A stretch of DNA of 64,000 nt from positions 5,836,071-5,900,070 of the forward strand of contig NC_087380.1 in NCBI RefSeq assembly GCF_963675165.1, given 5' to 3'. Source of the DNA: Halichondria panicea. Taxonomy: Eukaryota > Porifera > Demospongiae > Suberitida > Halichondriidae. The notes beneath the pieces were generated by a model. That model worked only from the letters and a program-made list of their open reading frames with translations. It was not told the DNA's origin and did not search any database. This document shows, piece after piece, positions 22,669 to 33,806 of the stretch (its first letter is position 1; each line of letters starts with the position of its first letter). The position numbers and the translations under genes were made by a program.

Positions 22669-25600
22669 GAATTCAAATTGAAAGTTATTGGGAACACAGT
22701 TTACAAACCTTGCTAAATGTTTACTTAATAAGCCTATATAGATAGATGTAGATGTGCTAATTTTATATGCAGTTAACAACAAACACCACTCAAACAATGT
22801 GAGACAATAATATTATTTTCCTTCTTATTATATAATACATGTCAGTGATATATAAAATCATGTACCTCAGTCACCCAGGCCTATATGCAGCCAGCTCATT
22901 CTCTTACCATTCTCTCTGCAGGTTGATATTCTATGGTGAATGCAAGATTAGATATAATTATAGCACCAGATTTATGCATGCAGTCTGAGTGAATGAATGC
23001 AGTGACTATATATATATGTATCATGCACAACATCTAGCCCAAATTCTAGTAAGCAAAAACTCTATAGTTATATAGATTTATACATGCATGCATACAACTA
23101 TTTAAGGACTGAATTGCAGGATCATGAAAGCAGTAGGACATGTACATAACTGATTAACAAAGACCTGTTCATTGGGTAAACTTAATTATGCATAATTATA
23201 TAATTATAGAGGTACCATAATTATAGCGCGAAATTTTCGAGTGCTTACTTTTTGCTGTTTTTGTTGAGGATATATGCAATCACATATATACACAGCTGAT
23301 AGCAGATGCAACTTGCATAGACATAATATATACCGTATAGGAAAGGAGGGTTATTCACAAACCATGTATTCGACGATATTTATTTAGAAATTCTAAGTGC
23401 CTCGAAAATGTTGAGCTAGCTATACAGATCTTATACATAACTTAATCCACATAATTATATATAGTATAGCTATATATAGCATATATTCATTGAGTTGCAC
23501 ATTTAACCATAGATAGAAGAAGGAATTCTATCTATGATTTAACGCACACATTTCACATGGCAATGGTGCGCTGAGGAATGCCATACCACAAATACCGCAA
23601 CTAGTGGAGACCTCGAATCCTTATAATTGTGGGTTGGGTTTAGGTTCACTGTCAATATCAAGCATGCACTGTCACCTGTGTGCGATATGCATGGTAGATA
23701 TATGTTTCTTTTGGTCTGGCGAATAATAATAGGTATAATATAACTAGCTATAACTTCCGCAAAGGAGGGTTATACAAACCAACTAAAGGAAACAGCGCAA
23801 CGAAAACACATTCATGCATGCATGAATGTGTTTTCCAGTTGTTTTGGCGGGGGGAGTCTAGAGGAGTGCAGATTGGGTATGCACAATTGAAAGATGGAAG
23901 AAAAGAAAACTCGAGGAAGTTACGGTCAATTCTCAAACACATATAGAATGATCGATCGAAAATGGTAAGTTAAAGAAGGGCCAGAAATTATGGAAGGACC
24001 TTTGCCAAGTACATACTTGATGGAAGAAATTAAGCTAGTGCATACAGTGCATTCAAATCGGTGCCCTGTGAAGCATACAATCATGCATGTACCGTATATA
24101 GTAGGTATATTTCGAGGGTATAAACTTTTGCAGAATAACCGTTAGAAAGGTTTTCACAGATTCAATTTTCGCGGAATAGCAACCTTTCTGCATGCATGCG
24201 ATAAATGTTCGTGGTATAGATGCTTGATCAGCGAAAACACGAACATTTATACACTCAAAATATACCTGCTATAACAGTATTATATATCATTCTGAAGTTA
24301 CCACTGTCCTGGATGGATGCTTGATAAAGTCCTTGGAAATGCTGTAAAATTTTTCATAATTTTCACATTGCATGTGCGCCATGAGAACTGGTGACACAAT
24401 TTAGGGGGATTGGATTAGAGTCTGAATGAGAAGTGCTCCCAAACTTGGGGAAGTTTCCTCCATTGCCATAGAGACCACCGGGAGTGTATGATGATAGGAG
24501 CACCTATGATATTTCTTCCTAGAGGCGTACACATCCTCTCAAGTATACCCTATAGCTCCCCAGCCTCCCTCAGCCAGACGGTGCATATAATTATATATAT
24601 ACTTCATGCATGCAAACTAGATGCTGAGATATAATTATATAATTATAATTATAGCCCTGTTGACCGTGACCAGGCCTTTAATCCGGGTTTCAACCCCGGA
24701 TTAAACCTAACCACGTTCGTGTAAACGGCTTATCCTGGTTCTAATCCGGATTAGCCAACCCACTCTGGAGGTGGTTCAAATTGTGTCAGAAGCGGTTTAG
24801 CTGTGAGTAAACACAAAGAGCTAATTCTGAGGTGTTGTACATGTTTGTGGGTGTTCCCTGTAGCTTCCTATTAGGCAATGTTTGCGCAAATGATCAGTGG
24901 TTATTTTACTATGTCCATGCACTACCCAAATAATCTGACTCAGATTCAATCCGGATTATAACTAGATAGGTGTCGTGTAAACGGGGCTAATTGATTCATC
25001 TGATGCTTTGTAATAAATTATTATTGCTCTTTTTTCTTTATAATTATTGTCACAATGGTACTTCAAGCTAGATATGTTATTGATTACTGCCATGAGAGCA
25101 TACCTAAATCTTTTTTGCATGATTGTACATGCATGGGGATATCAAAGTGTGTGCAGATGCACCTGAAGATTCAGGAAACCGAGATTAAACACTAAAACAA
25201 ATACTAAACATGTAATACACTTGACAATAATTATCAGTGAATACACATAAACTCATTGCACGTTGCAACAACACATGCATACAACTATTATAACAGCTGA
25301 ACAACAGAAAATCTACTTGGATAAACTTACTCTGTGTGTTCTTTTACTTAGAAACAACCGTGAAACTATAAACATTCGAACAGAGTAAACATTTCAATCC
25401 AACTAAGGCAGCTTGGCTCATGAAGCATAATAGGTTTAAATTGTATAGTTTCAAAGTTGTTTCTAAGTAAAAGAACACACAGAGTAAGTTTATTATTGCA
25501 TGCATGGGTGCAGCTCTTGTTTTAACAGTCTCTGACAGAGACTTTGCTAACGGGAAACATCCTGCCTCGAGGCTTTTTCTAAAATTAATGCGATTTGCCT

Positions 25601-27057
25601 CACATGAGATCAACTTTCATGAGATCAATTCCCACGAGATCAATTCTTACAAAAGCAACTTTGCATGAGGTCAACTGTCAGTATAGACCAACTCTAGATC
25701 TCATATGGAAGCAACTTTTCATTTATTACATCTCACACACACAGAGAAGAGGATCGTTTGGCATGGCTCTCAGTACATATTTATGCTACTGAAGTTTATC
25801 GTTTTGTAACAGCATTGATATGAATTATGATATGTTAATTCTTCTATGAGAATGACAGTTCACCGATAATAATGCAAAGTTACTATTGTAAGTGTACACA
25901 CCATTAATAACTTAATTATGCTAAAGTAACAGTACACTTAAATGGCAAAATTAATCATGTCTTGCATCCCAAGTGGTAGTTCATTCCACTTACATGTGTT
26001 CTGCAAATTGGTGCATGTATGTTATTAATTTTGTGCTCAGAGGGCGTACATAATTATTACTCTTCATCTTCACTCCAAAAGTGGATCTGTAAATTTATTA
26101 CCTGATAAAGGTATGATAGTTTCAGGTAAAATGTTCTTGTGAAAAAGACGGTATAGGTCCACAAGGTTCGTGCAGACTGGGTAACTTAGTTTAGTAAAAT
26201 CTGTTTTCTGGTGACCATAATTATGCCTATTGGATCCCAAACAGGGACAGCATATTCCGGTTTCAATCTCACTTAAGCATTCTAGTGAGAAATGACCATT
26301 GTAAAGTATGCCAACTTGTTTGCAGGCATTTCTGCACATTGAATCGATTTGTTTTTTCCATGAGAGGTCATGAAAGAGAGCCATGCACACACTAAGGTAT
26401 TTGTAGTGGTCATGCAACTTTAAGCAGAGGGTATCCACCTAATTCTCTTGATATAGTCATGTATTTACATTTGCTTTTTTGAAAAGGATTGCATCAGACC
26501 ATTTTTCTATATCTATATAGCTCCTTGCTGGCAACTTTAATCGGATACGATGGTAAAGATAAAGTGATATGTATGGCTTAGCTATAATTATAGCTATAAT
26601 TATTTAGTTATTAGTGTGGTGTAGGCCCAAAGTGTAGAAAGTATAATGAGAGTATATGCATGCCTCAATCATTCTATGATCGTACATAGGGATACAAAGT
26701 GTGCATGCATCTGCAAAATTCAGAAAACCAAAACACTAAAACGAATACTAAACATGTATTACACAGGACAATAGCACAATACACTTGAATTTACTATACT
26801 CATTGTATGTTGCAACAACACATGCATGCAACTATTATAACAGCGGAACAACAACATATCTATTTCGATAAACTTACACAGTGTGTTCTCTACTTAGTAA
26901 TAACTTTGAAACTGTTAACGTAGCATCCAACTAAAACAATTTGGCATCAACTTCAGCTTACATGTCTAAATAAGGTGATAGATATCACAGCACTATCCCA
27001 AATAAAACTGACCCGGCCGGCCACTTGTATAAGATATCAAAAGTAATTCTAAGTATT
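22669..27057. other. Spacer between paralogs A and B: repeats and gene relics
   Basis: No complete gene. Contains the repeat copy at 22.75-23.17 kb, degenerate MITEs near 23.22-23.41 and 24.09-24.27 kb, and an element-like block at about 24650-24990 (AGCCCTGTT and AACGGGGCT ends, 'gtgtaaacgg' words). Three short relics of the beta-helix/TM family occur: around 23850-23885, 25138-25180 and 25500-25555 (signal-peptide exit, 'tctctgacagagactttgctaac'). Also present are an imperfect 15-16-bp tandem repeat at about 25605-25680 and a LINE-like relic at 26070-26438. Confidence 0.65.
26070..26438 (-). pseudogene. Non-LTR retrotransposon (LINE) reverse-transcriptase C-terminal relic
   Basis: The minus-strand translation DHYKYLSVCMALFHDLSWKKQIDSMCRNACKQVGILY follows the pattern after the RT catalytic core of LINEs (KYLGV...L.W..HI..IC.KA.K.LG.L). 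Only about 120 codons remain. A second, more decayed copy lies at about 33190-33480 in the same position relative to paralog C, so it was copied together with the tandem gene unit. Confidence 0.65.
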
Positions 27058-30000
27058 ATGACAATGTACAAGCAATTATTATTGCTCGTAGCTGCTGTTG
27101 TTTTAACAGCTACTGATGGAGGCTTTGCTAACGAAACTGAAAATTGGAAAGAGGTAACAGTACGGTGCCAAGAGGTTGAATTCGTTGAATTTCTTCTCGA
27201 AAATATCAAGAACGAGACACGAGTAGTTTTAGCAGATTGTGGAAAGAAAAACTTTGTTGTATCTTCTAACTTCAGCATTTCATCGATTGACAAACTTTGC
27301 ATCTGTGGAAGACAATTGAGTCTCTCTAGAATACATTGCACGAACAACACAGCAATTATATTTACAGATGTCACGAACCTCCACTTGGAAAATGTTCACA
27401 TACAAAACTGTGGTTGGAATGAAACGCATAATGGAGGATTAAAAATAACCAACTGTACAAATGTCACACTAAGTGGAGTTACAATTGAGAACAGCTGGAG
27501 AACTGGTTTGATAATGATTAACGTTAGAGGCAACGTACTAATTGAGTACAGCAATTTCTTGAATAATGGCAGGCACCAAAGCAACTTAACACAGCAACTA
27601 ATGAACAGCACTTACAATGACTTTCACGAGAGAGGAGGAGGTATGCAAGTAATGATAGGCGATGGTCAAGCAAATGGTTTCTTTACCATGAGGGAGTGTT
27701 ACTTCTCAAACAACTTTGCCTCTCATGGAGGTGGCCTATTCTTAGTTATTCACGAAGCAGCTACACAAAATAACATAACAATTGAGAAAACATTTTTCCA
27801 GAACAATCATTGTTACTATGGTGGTGGCGGTGGAGGAGTGCAAATTGGGTATGTACAAGAGGACGAAAATAACGACACAATCACAAACAACAGTGTTTTT
27901 TTTAAAGAATGTGATTTTTCCCAAAATACAGCCAGGTATGGAGGAGGTACAGCAGTTTTTTCTACATTTGGTTTACTTGAATTCTCACAAAATATTTTGA
28001 CTTTCAGTTCTTGCAATTGGACAAATAATTCAGCGATTCTTGGACTGGCAATGGACATTTCTGTAGCACCTTGGCAAACCCTCTCGTCACGGCGACACCT
28101 CCCTTCCCCTGTATTTATCAACTGTATTTTCCATGGAAACGCCAACACATCTACTGAAAAATCACCATTCATTCTTAATACACCCAGAGGTATCTTGGTC
28201 GTAACCAAATTCAGATTGAAGTTTAGACATCTAACAGTTTTTTGTCAAAATATAGGCTCTGCTATTGAAGCTACATCAGCAACATTGGACTTTCAACCCA
28301 ATTCAAATGTGCATTTCATTGAAAACAAAGGCCTTCAAGGTGCTGCAATGAATTTGAAAGCATCAACAGATGTAATCATTCGTGAAAACTCGTTCCTTTT
28401 GTTTAAAAACAACACCGCCACTTACAGTGGAGGTGCTATATATGTAGAATATTCAGATAAGCATTCTTTCTTCACTTCAAAACGTTGTTTCCTTAGGTAT
28501 GTTGGTGGGGAAGAGCCTAAAAATGTCACTCTTAGGTTCGAGAATAACTTTGCTGCAGTAGATTCTATGAGGCCACACTCTCAGTTAAACGAAGAAAATA
28601 TTAGACATCATGGTGATTCGATATTTGCTACTTCTATTGTACCTTGCTTTGAAAAATGCATTCAATCATTACAAACTGATGTATCATTGCCTATAACTGA
28701 TACTCTCAAATGTATTGGACAGTTTTCGTTTGATGAGCTTGACACTAAACGAAGACAAATATCCACATCTCCACATCATTTTGCAGCTACGGAAACTAGT
28801 TTTGAATACGATAATATGTGCTTAGTTTATGTCAATATCACAAACAATTCGATAAAGAGGAATCCCAACTATCAACCAAAAAGATACAATCCATTTGAGG
28901 GGCCACTTCATATAATCCCTGGAAAATCAACAAAGATACCACTGCGGCTAGTAGATGATTTATGTGCTGAAGTTTTCTTCGTTGTACAAGTACGAGTAGT
29001 GTCATCTGAAATGAAATCGCTAATTATTCACGCCGCTCATTCAGTACTCACAGACAATTCTTTAACTCTTTACGGAGAAGAAAATGACACAGGACACATA
29101 CAACTTACAACTTTTGGAGTCCGAGCTATCAGCGTAACAATCAAAGTAACAATGGACCAGTGTCCTCCCGGTTACATACATGACAATTACGATGGATTAA
29201 GGGCATGCCGATGCTTAAGCAATATCAACAGAATGAACTATCGTGGGATTGAGAGGTGTAATGAGAGTGAATTTAGAGCTTACGTAAAGCATGGATATTG
29301 GGTAGGGTATGTTAAGAATCGCAGCGAATCAAGTTTAGCTAGTGCTCTGTGTCCAAAAGGATTTTGTATTAATAATACAAATACAACCCCACCTACAGAG
29401 CATTTACTGCCAGCAAACAGAAATGAGGATATAAGCCTGTACATTTGCAACGCTAACAGGACAGGTAGGATTTGTGGATCATGCAAGGAGTACCATTCAG
29501 CCTACTATCATTCAACGTCCTTCTATTGTGGTAGTAACGATCTATGCCATCTGGGTTGGCTGTTTTATACCCTGTCCGAGATTATCCCCGTTACGATACT
29601 GTTTCTGGTAGTAATCGTATTTAACATTTCTTTCACATCAGGGCCACTAAATGGAGTCATATTTTTCATTCAAATGATTGACGCACTAAAAATAAAAGCA
29701 GAGAACTTTATTTGGTTTGACCCCTCGTTGCATAACATAACCTACCTATATAAAAGCATTTTTCGGATGTTCACTTTAAATTTCTTCTCATATCATCAAG
29801 ATTTGTCATTTTGTCTCATAAGAGATGCTTCGGCAATGGATATGTTAGCTTTTAAGTACTTCACCATTATTTACAGCCTGTTACTCGTTCTTGGAACCGT
29901 TTTTTTACTAAAGATATGTAACTTCAAGCTCCATGGAAAATCTCTGCCTAGCCTCAAAGGCTCCATTATCCATGGTCTGTCTGGTTTTCTAGTGATGAGC

Positions 30001-30828
30001 TACTCAGAATGCACAAGAGTTTCTCTTATGATCCTCACCAAATCATATGTTAATGTTATTGGGTCTGATAAATATGATGTTGTTCCTTTCTACAATGGAG
30101 ATTATTCGTACATGGGACTTGAGCATTTGAAATATGCCATTCCTGCAATTATCTTCCTTCAAACCTTGGTAGCAATACCTCCTCTGTTGCTACTCACCTA
30201 CCCTTTGTGTTACAAGTTGTTTGCTCTGTTGAGGATAGAGGAATCAAAGTGTGTGCAGATCACCTGCAAGATCATCCCTCTAGAAAAAACCAAACCACTT
30301 TTCGATTCGATACAGGGTGCTTTCAAAGATCGCTATCGGTTTTTTGCTGGTCTATACTTTCTCTATAGATTGTGTGTGCTACTATCTTTCACACTATCAA
30401 ATACACTTACTACGCACTACACAGTAACTGGAGCGCTGCTGGTTTCTATGCTTACTCTTCACGCTACATTTTGTCCATACAAAAAAAGGTGGCACAATAT
30501 TTTGGATGCCATATTGTTTTGCAACCTAATTATCATCAACACGATAACGCATTACAACTACAGCCTCTTGTTTCTCAAATTTGACTCTACTACTCTAGTA
30601 ACAGTGATGATCAGTTTGCAATGCGTACTAATATTTCTCCCATTAGTCTACTTGATTGCCTTTACTATATATTCAATAGTGGTGAAAACAAAGCCACTAT
30701 GCACACTCAGATGTCACAGCTTTGCTCAACGAAACACAGAGGACGATTCCGATATTATTTTGAATAATTTGGATGAGAGGGAAAATTCAACGGAAGGCAG
30801 TGACTATACAGCTATGACAATACATTAG
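27058..30828 (+). CDS. Beta-helix / multi-TM surface protein, paralog B (intact)
   Basis: A single exon of about 1,256 residues; the ATG at 27058 is the first in frame. Signal peptide 1-20 (MTMYKQLLLLVAAVVLTATDG). Residues about 60-500 carry many N-x-S/T sites and beta-helix units (FSNNFASHGGGLF near 216, FSQNTARYGGGTAVF near 285, FIENKGLQGAAMNL near 419, FKNNTATYSGGAIYV near 449), the F..N.A...GG pattern of POMP repeats. From about 700 there is a Cys-rich stalk: DQCPPGYIHD, CPKGFC, then C..NRTGRICGSC. From about 830 to 1210 there are some nine hydrophobic segments, with FKDRYRFFAGLYFLYRL and CPYKKRWHNILDAI loops that recall TRP/PKD-like channels. The C-terminus is short because of a frame change relative to A. 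Likely an N-out plasma-membrane receptor or channel with an extracellular adhesive head; the function is unknown. Confidence 0.9.
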   Translation: MTMYKQLLLLVAAVVLTATDGGFANETENWKEVTVRCQEVEFVEFLLENIKNETRVVLADCGKKNFVVSSNFSISSIDKLCICGRQLSLSRIHCTNNTAIIFTDVTNLHLENVHIQNCGWNETHNGGLKITNCTNVTLSGVTIENSWRTGLIMINVRGNVLIEYSNFLNNGRHQSNLTQQLMNSTYNDFHERGGGMQVMIGDGQANGFFTMRECYFSNNFASHGGGLFLVIHEAATQNNITIEKTFFQNNHCYYGGGGGGVQIGYVQEDENNDTITNNSVFFKECDFSQNTARYGGGTAVFSTFGLLEFSQNILTFSSCNWTNNSAILGLAMDISVAPWQTLSSRRHLPSPVFINCIFHGNANTSTEKSPFILNTPRGILVVTKFRLKFRHLTVFCQNIGSAIEATSATLDFQPNSNVHFIENKGLQGAAMNLKASTDVIIRENSFLLFKNNTATYSGGAIYVEYSDKHSFFTSKRCFLRYVGGEEPKNVTLRFENNFAAVDSMRPHSQLNEENIRHHGDSIFATSIVPCFEKCIQSLQTDVSLPITDTLKCIGQFSFDELDTKRRQISTSPHHFAATETSFEYDNMCLVYVNITNNSIKRNPNYQPKRYNPFEGPLHIIPGKSTKIPLRLVDDLCAEVFFVVQVRVVSSEMKSLIIHAAHSVLTDNSLTLYGEENDTGHIQLTTFGVRAISVTIKVTMDQCPPGYIHDNYDGLRACRCLSNINRMNYRGIERCNESEFRAYVKHGYWVGYVKNRSESSLASALCPKGFCINNTNTTPPTEHLLPANRNEDISLYICNANRTGRICGSCKEYHSAYYHSTSFYCGSNDLCHLGWLFYTLSEIIPVTILFLVVIVFNISFTSGPLNGVIFFIQMIDALKIKAENFIWFDPSLHNITYLYKSIFRMFTLNFFSYHQDLSFCLIRDASAMDMLAFKYFTIIYSLLLVLGTVFLLKICNFKLHGKSLPSLKGSIIHGLSGFLVMSYSECTRVSLMILTKSYVNVIGSDKYDVVPFYNGDYSYMGLEHLKYAIPAIIFLQTLVAIPPLLLLTYPLCYKLFALLRIEESKCVQITCKIIPLEKTKPLFDSIQGAFKDRYRFFAGLYFLYRLCVLLSFTLSNTLTTHYTVTGALLVSMLTLHATFCPYKKRWHNILDAILFCNLIIINTITHYNYSLLFLKFDSTTLVTVMISLQCVLIFLPLVYLIAFTIYSIVVKTKPLCTLRCHSFAQRNTEDDSDIILNNLDERENSTEGSDYTAMTIH

Positions 30829-31985
30829 AACCTAGTGATTACACCTTATAAGAAGAAAATGTCAAGGAAAAGAGATCTGCTATTGAAAATAGAGTTTTGG
30901 GAACACAGTTTACGAACCTTGCTAAATTTTTACACTTTGGATATTCACAAGTATACAAAGAGCCGTACTTAGTGTGTGAACAATTTTAACTACCATTACA
31001 TAATTAAAACAATTTAATACACCGCACCCAAAATGTTTGATATAATATTTGCACTACAAACAAGTCAATAATGTGAGCGCTATAGCCGCTGGGAGATTGC
31101 ATGAAGCATAATTTTATAATTATAGCTACATCATGATCACTGTATGCTCCAATGATAGCCTACCTTCTACAGCTTCGTGCAGGTATTTATTTTGCTCTAT
31201 CAATACCGTAATACCTCGCTTTAAGGCAACACTTAAAGTATGTGATCAACACCTCGAGCTCAGGCAATTTTTTTTCGGACCTCTAATGGGTCAAAAAGAT
31301 AATTGTTATCAAAGGTCGCTACTTTTAGAGTCTGACCGTATGCCATGATAGTTATTATAATAAATGGAGGTAAATCAGAGCCATACCCTAGCCTCGATTA
31401 TAGCCATTACTGGGCGGGGTATTGTATTTGTCAAATACATGTGTCTTTTGAACCGACTTAGCGGTTTTTTTATTTGGCGTCTCAAGTGTGGCTACTACCG
31501 TATAGCGGGTAATTTTCGGGGGACAAAATATTCGTGGTTCAGCAATATTGAGACATTTCGTTGGTAATATTTTTTTGGTTGCTGCTTGCACTGCAGGTAA
31601 AGGTAGGCAAGGTCGCTTATTCGTGGGTAAAATATTCGTGGTCAGACCTCCAACCACGAAAACCACGAATATTTTGCCCCACGAAAATTACACGCTATAC
31701 GGTATATGCAATGACTTTGTGTCCACCGGAATACTTTCATTTGGCGGTTTTAATTTGGTTCGGTAAAATTTACCAAATCGCTACATTTGCCAAAGTTTCC
31801 CAGTTGTACGGTAGCAGCTTGAAAACATAATTTGTCAACCTCTATAGAAGCGACCTCTGGCTTTAAATGTGTCTCCTTAAATCAAGCTGCAAGAGCCACT
31901 AGTTCGATTGAGCAGTGTCCGCTGTTATCCTTTTTTCTCTAAAATCTCAACGTGACCCCTCGCTTCGCTCGGAATTATCCATGCT
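30829..31985. other. Intergenic with MITEs
   Basis: No gene. Contains a degenerate member of the CCGTAAGACCTCG family starting near 31206, the full MITE at 31498-31702, and the gccaaatt-type repeat near 31740-31815. Confidence 0.6.
31498..31702. mobile_element. MITE, family CCGTATAGCG, TA target site
   Basis: The best-preserved copy in the window. Ends are CCGTATAGCGGGTAATTTTC and its inverted form, followed inward by inverted 'aaaatattcgtgg' words. TA is directly outside both ends (31496-31497, 31703-31704). No coding capacity. Confidence 0.88.
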
Positions 31986-33162
31986 TACATAATTATACCA
32001 AAGCCTACATGCATGTATGTGGAATTATCACTCCGAACACCAATCCTAGAAGCTACGTACAGTTACATGCATGTGTATGTATAATAATTATGGTTATAAT
32101 TTCTATGGTTTTCTGGCTACAGAAAATGTGACACTCTCGTACTAGCTCCACCCTAACCTCCACAGGCAGACGGACTGCTCCTCTGTACCACGTCTGATGA
32201 CAAGGCTCTCAAGATATTCGATGTTATTAATTTTGGTAATAAGCGCAATCATCTTCATACACAGCTGTTACAATACATGTATATAGCTGGGTGTGTAAAA
32301 TATACAAAGTGCATGTACTAGCTGATCTTCACCCAGAATTATATACCATCATATAGCGAGTAATTTTCGTTGGTGCATGAACTAGTATTCTAAATAATTA
32401 TTTGTAGTACAGCTCAGGATAGTGACGTAGAACCTATTGCCCAGAAGAATTTCGCAGTTCTAATTTTCTGGTTACTAAATACAATACGAACATTTCCACA
32501 AATAACCAGTATATATCTTAGACTAGAATTTGTATGTGGTGATAGTCGAAGGTATTCTTAACGGCTCACTTGGAGGGTCAATTGATTTTCTAAAGCATCC
32601 AATCTTAATACATTGGTCTTATACTTCTTATAATTCGGAAATGCGTCTTATGCATGCTGATCTAGTACATCTCTATTATTTACTTGTCCTAATAAATGCA
32701 GATGATCAACATGTTTCGACTGAAGTATGTGCCCACCCACTGTGTCTGGTTGTTCACTGGGGGAGCTGCTACACCTGCAGTGGCATGGTCAGTTAATTGA
32801 GTTAGTTTAATATATACGGTGTGTGACAGGTCTTGAAGGTGTGTCTGTAATGATTTTGTGTGCTGTAGAATGTGTGCTCAATGACATGTACAAAAGGTGG
32901 GGTTATAGATAATGTATTAGCTGTAACAACTATACATTTATGTAAGTTTTGTACACTGTACTTTTCATCTAACGTCTGCCCCCCTCCCTCCAGCTGTGAG
33001 CAGGGTCATCCGGTGATCCATGTTGTACGATGGGCGGGTGAAAACAAGGAAATAGCCGTTTTGGATAACCTCCACTCCTCACCTATCACGTTCATGGAGA
33101 TACAGACATCACTAATCACTGTGCATTCAATATCATTAACTTTTCAAAACTTTAGCTTTTAG
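31986..33162 (+). pseudogene. PPWD1 pseudogene fragment, exons 4-6 with introns
   Basis: Collinear with 52630-54430 of the intact PPWD1 gene, introns included. Exon 4 relic (about 32164-32235) lacks the first 24 or so bases encoding INGMSVSA. Exon 5 relic (about 32703-32792) has lost two bases after the acceptor. Exon 6 relic (about 32994-33096) has an inserted T and a lost G. All three keep splice-site remnants. Intron similarity shows that it is a segmental, not a retro-, duplication. Confidence 0.92.
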
Positions 33163-33806
33163 AGACCTGATAAACGTAGGAGAGTCTCAGGTACAATCCT
33201 CTGATGAAAAGGACAGTAAGTCCACGATATAATATTATATTTAATAGTCAGATTTTGTGCAGTTAAGGGCAAACTTTTTGAACGTGCATTTTCATATTCC
33301 AGTTTTGATCTCACAAGCAAGCATTCTAGTGAGGAATGACTGAACTGTCTGTAAAATATGCCAACCTGTTTGCAGGCATTTCTGCACTATCGCATCATTT
33401 AATTTTGTTTTATCCGTAAGAGGTCGTGAGAGAGCCATACACACACCAAGGTATAGTTGTAGTGATCAACTTTAAGCATGGGGCATGCATGTACATTTGC
33501 TTTGGTTGAAAAAAATACTAAACATGTATTACACAGGACAATAATTATCACAACACTTAAGTTTACTATACTCATTGTATGTTGCAACAACACATGCATG
33601 CAACTAAATTAACAGCTAAACAACAGAAAATTTATTTCGATAAGTGTTCTTCTAAAGTAACAACTTTGAAACTACAACTAGAGCATCCAAACTAAAAGCA
33701 ATTTCTAAATAAGGTGATAGATATCACAACTATCCCAAATAACACTCATATGCAGTCAATAATCATTAGCCAGAATATACTTGAATGGTTACTTGTTGTA
33801 AGTATT
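33163..33806. other. LINE relic and 5' flank of paralog C
   Basis: About 33190-33480 aligns with the LINE-like relic at 26.07-26.44 kb. About 33530-33735 aligns with the 5' flank of paralog B (26.77-27.0 kb), including 'aaataaggtgatagatatcac'. So the gene and upstream flank were duplicated together. Confidence 0.75.

Noticed and set aside
27058-30828. Bacterial or viral origin for the beta-helix genes because of POMP-like repeats
   Set aside because: Signal peptide, N-glycosylation sites, multi-TM C-terminus and surrounding animal genes fit a eukaryotic surface protein. Beta-helix repeats arise in many lineages.
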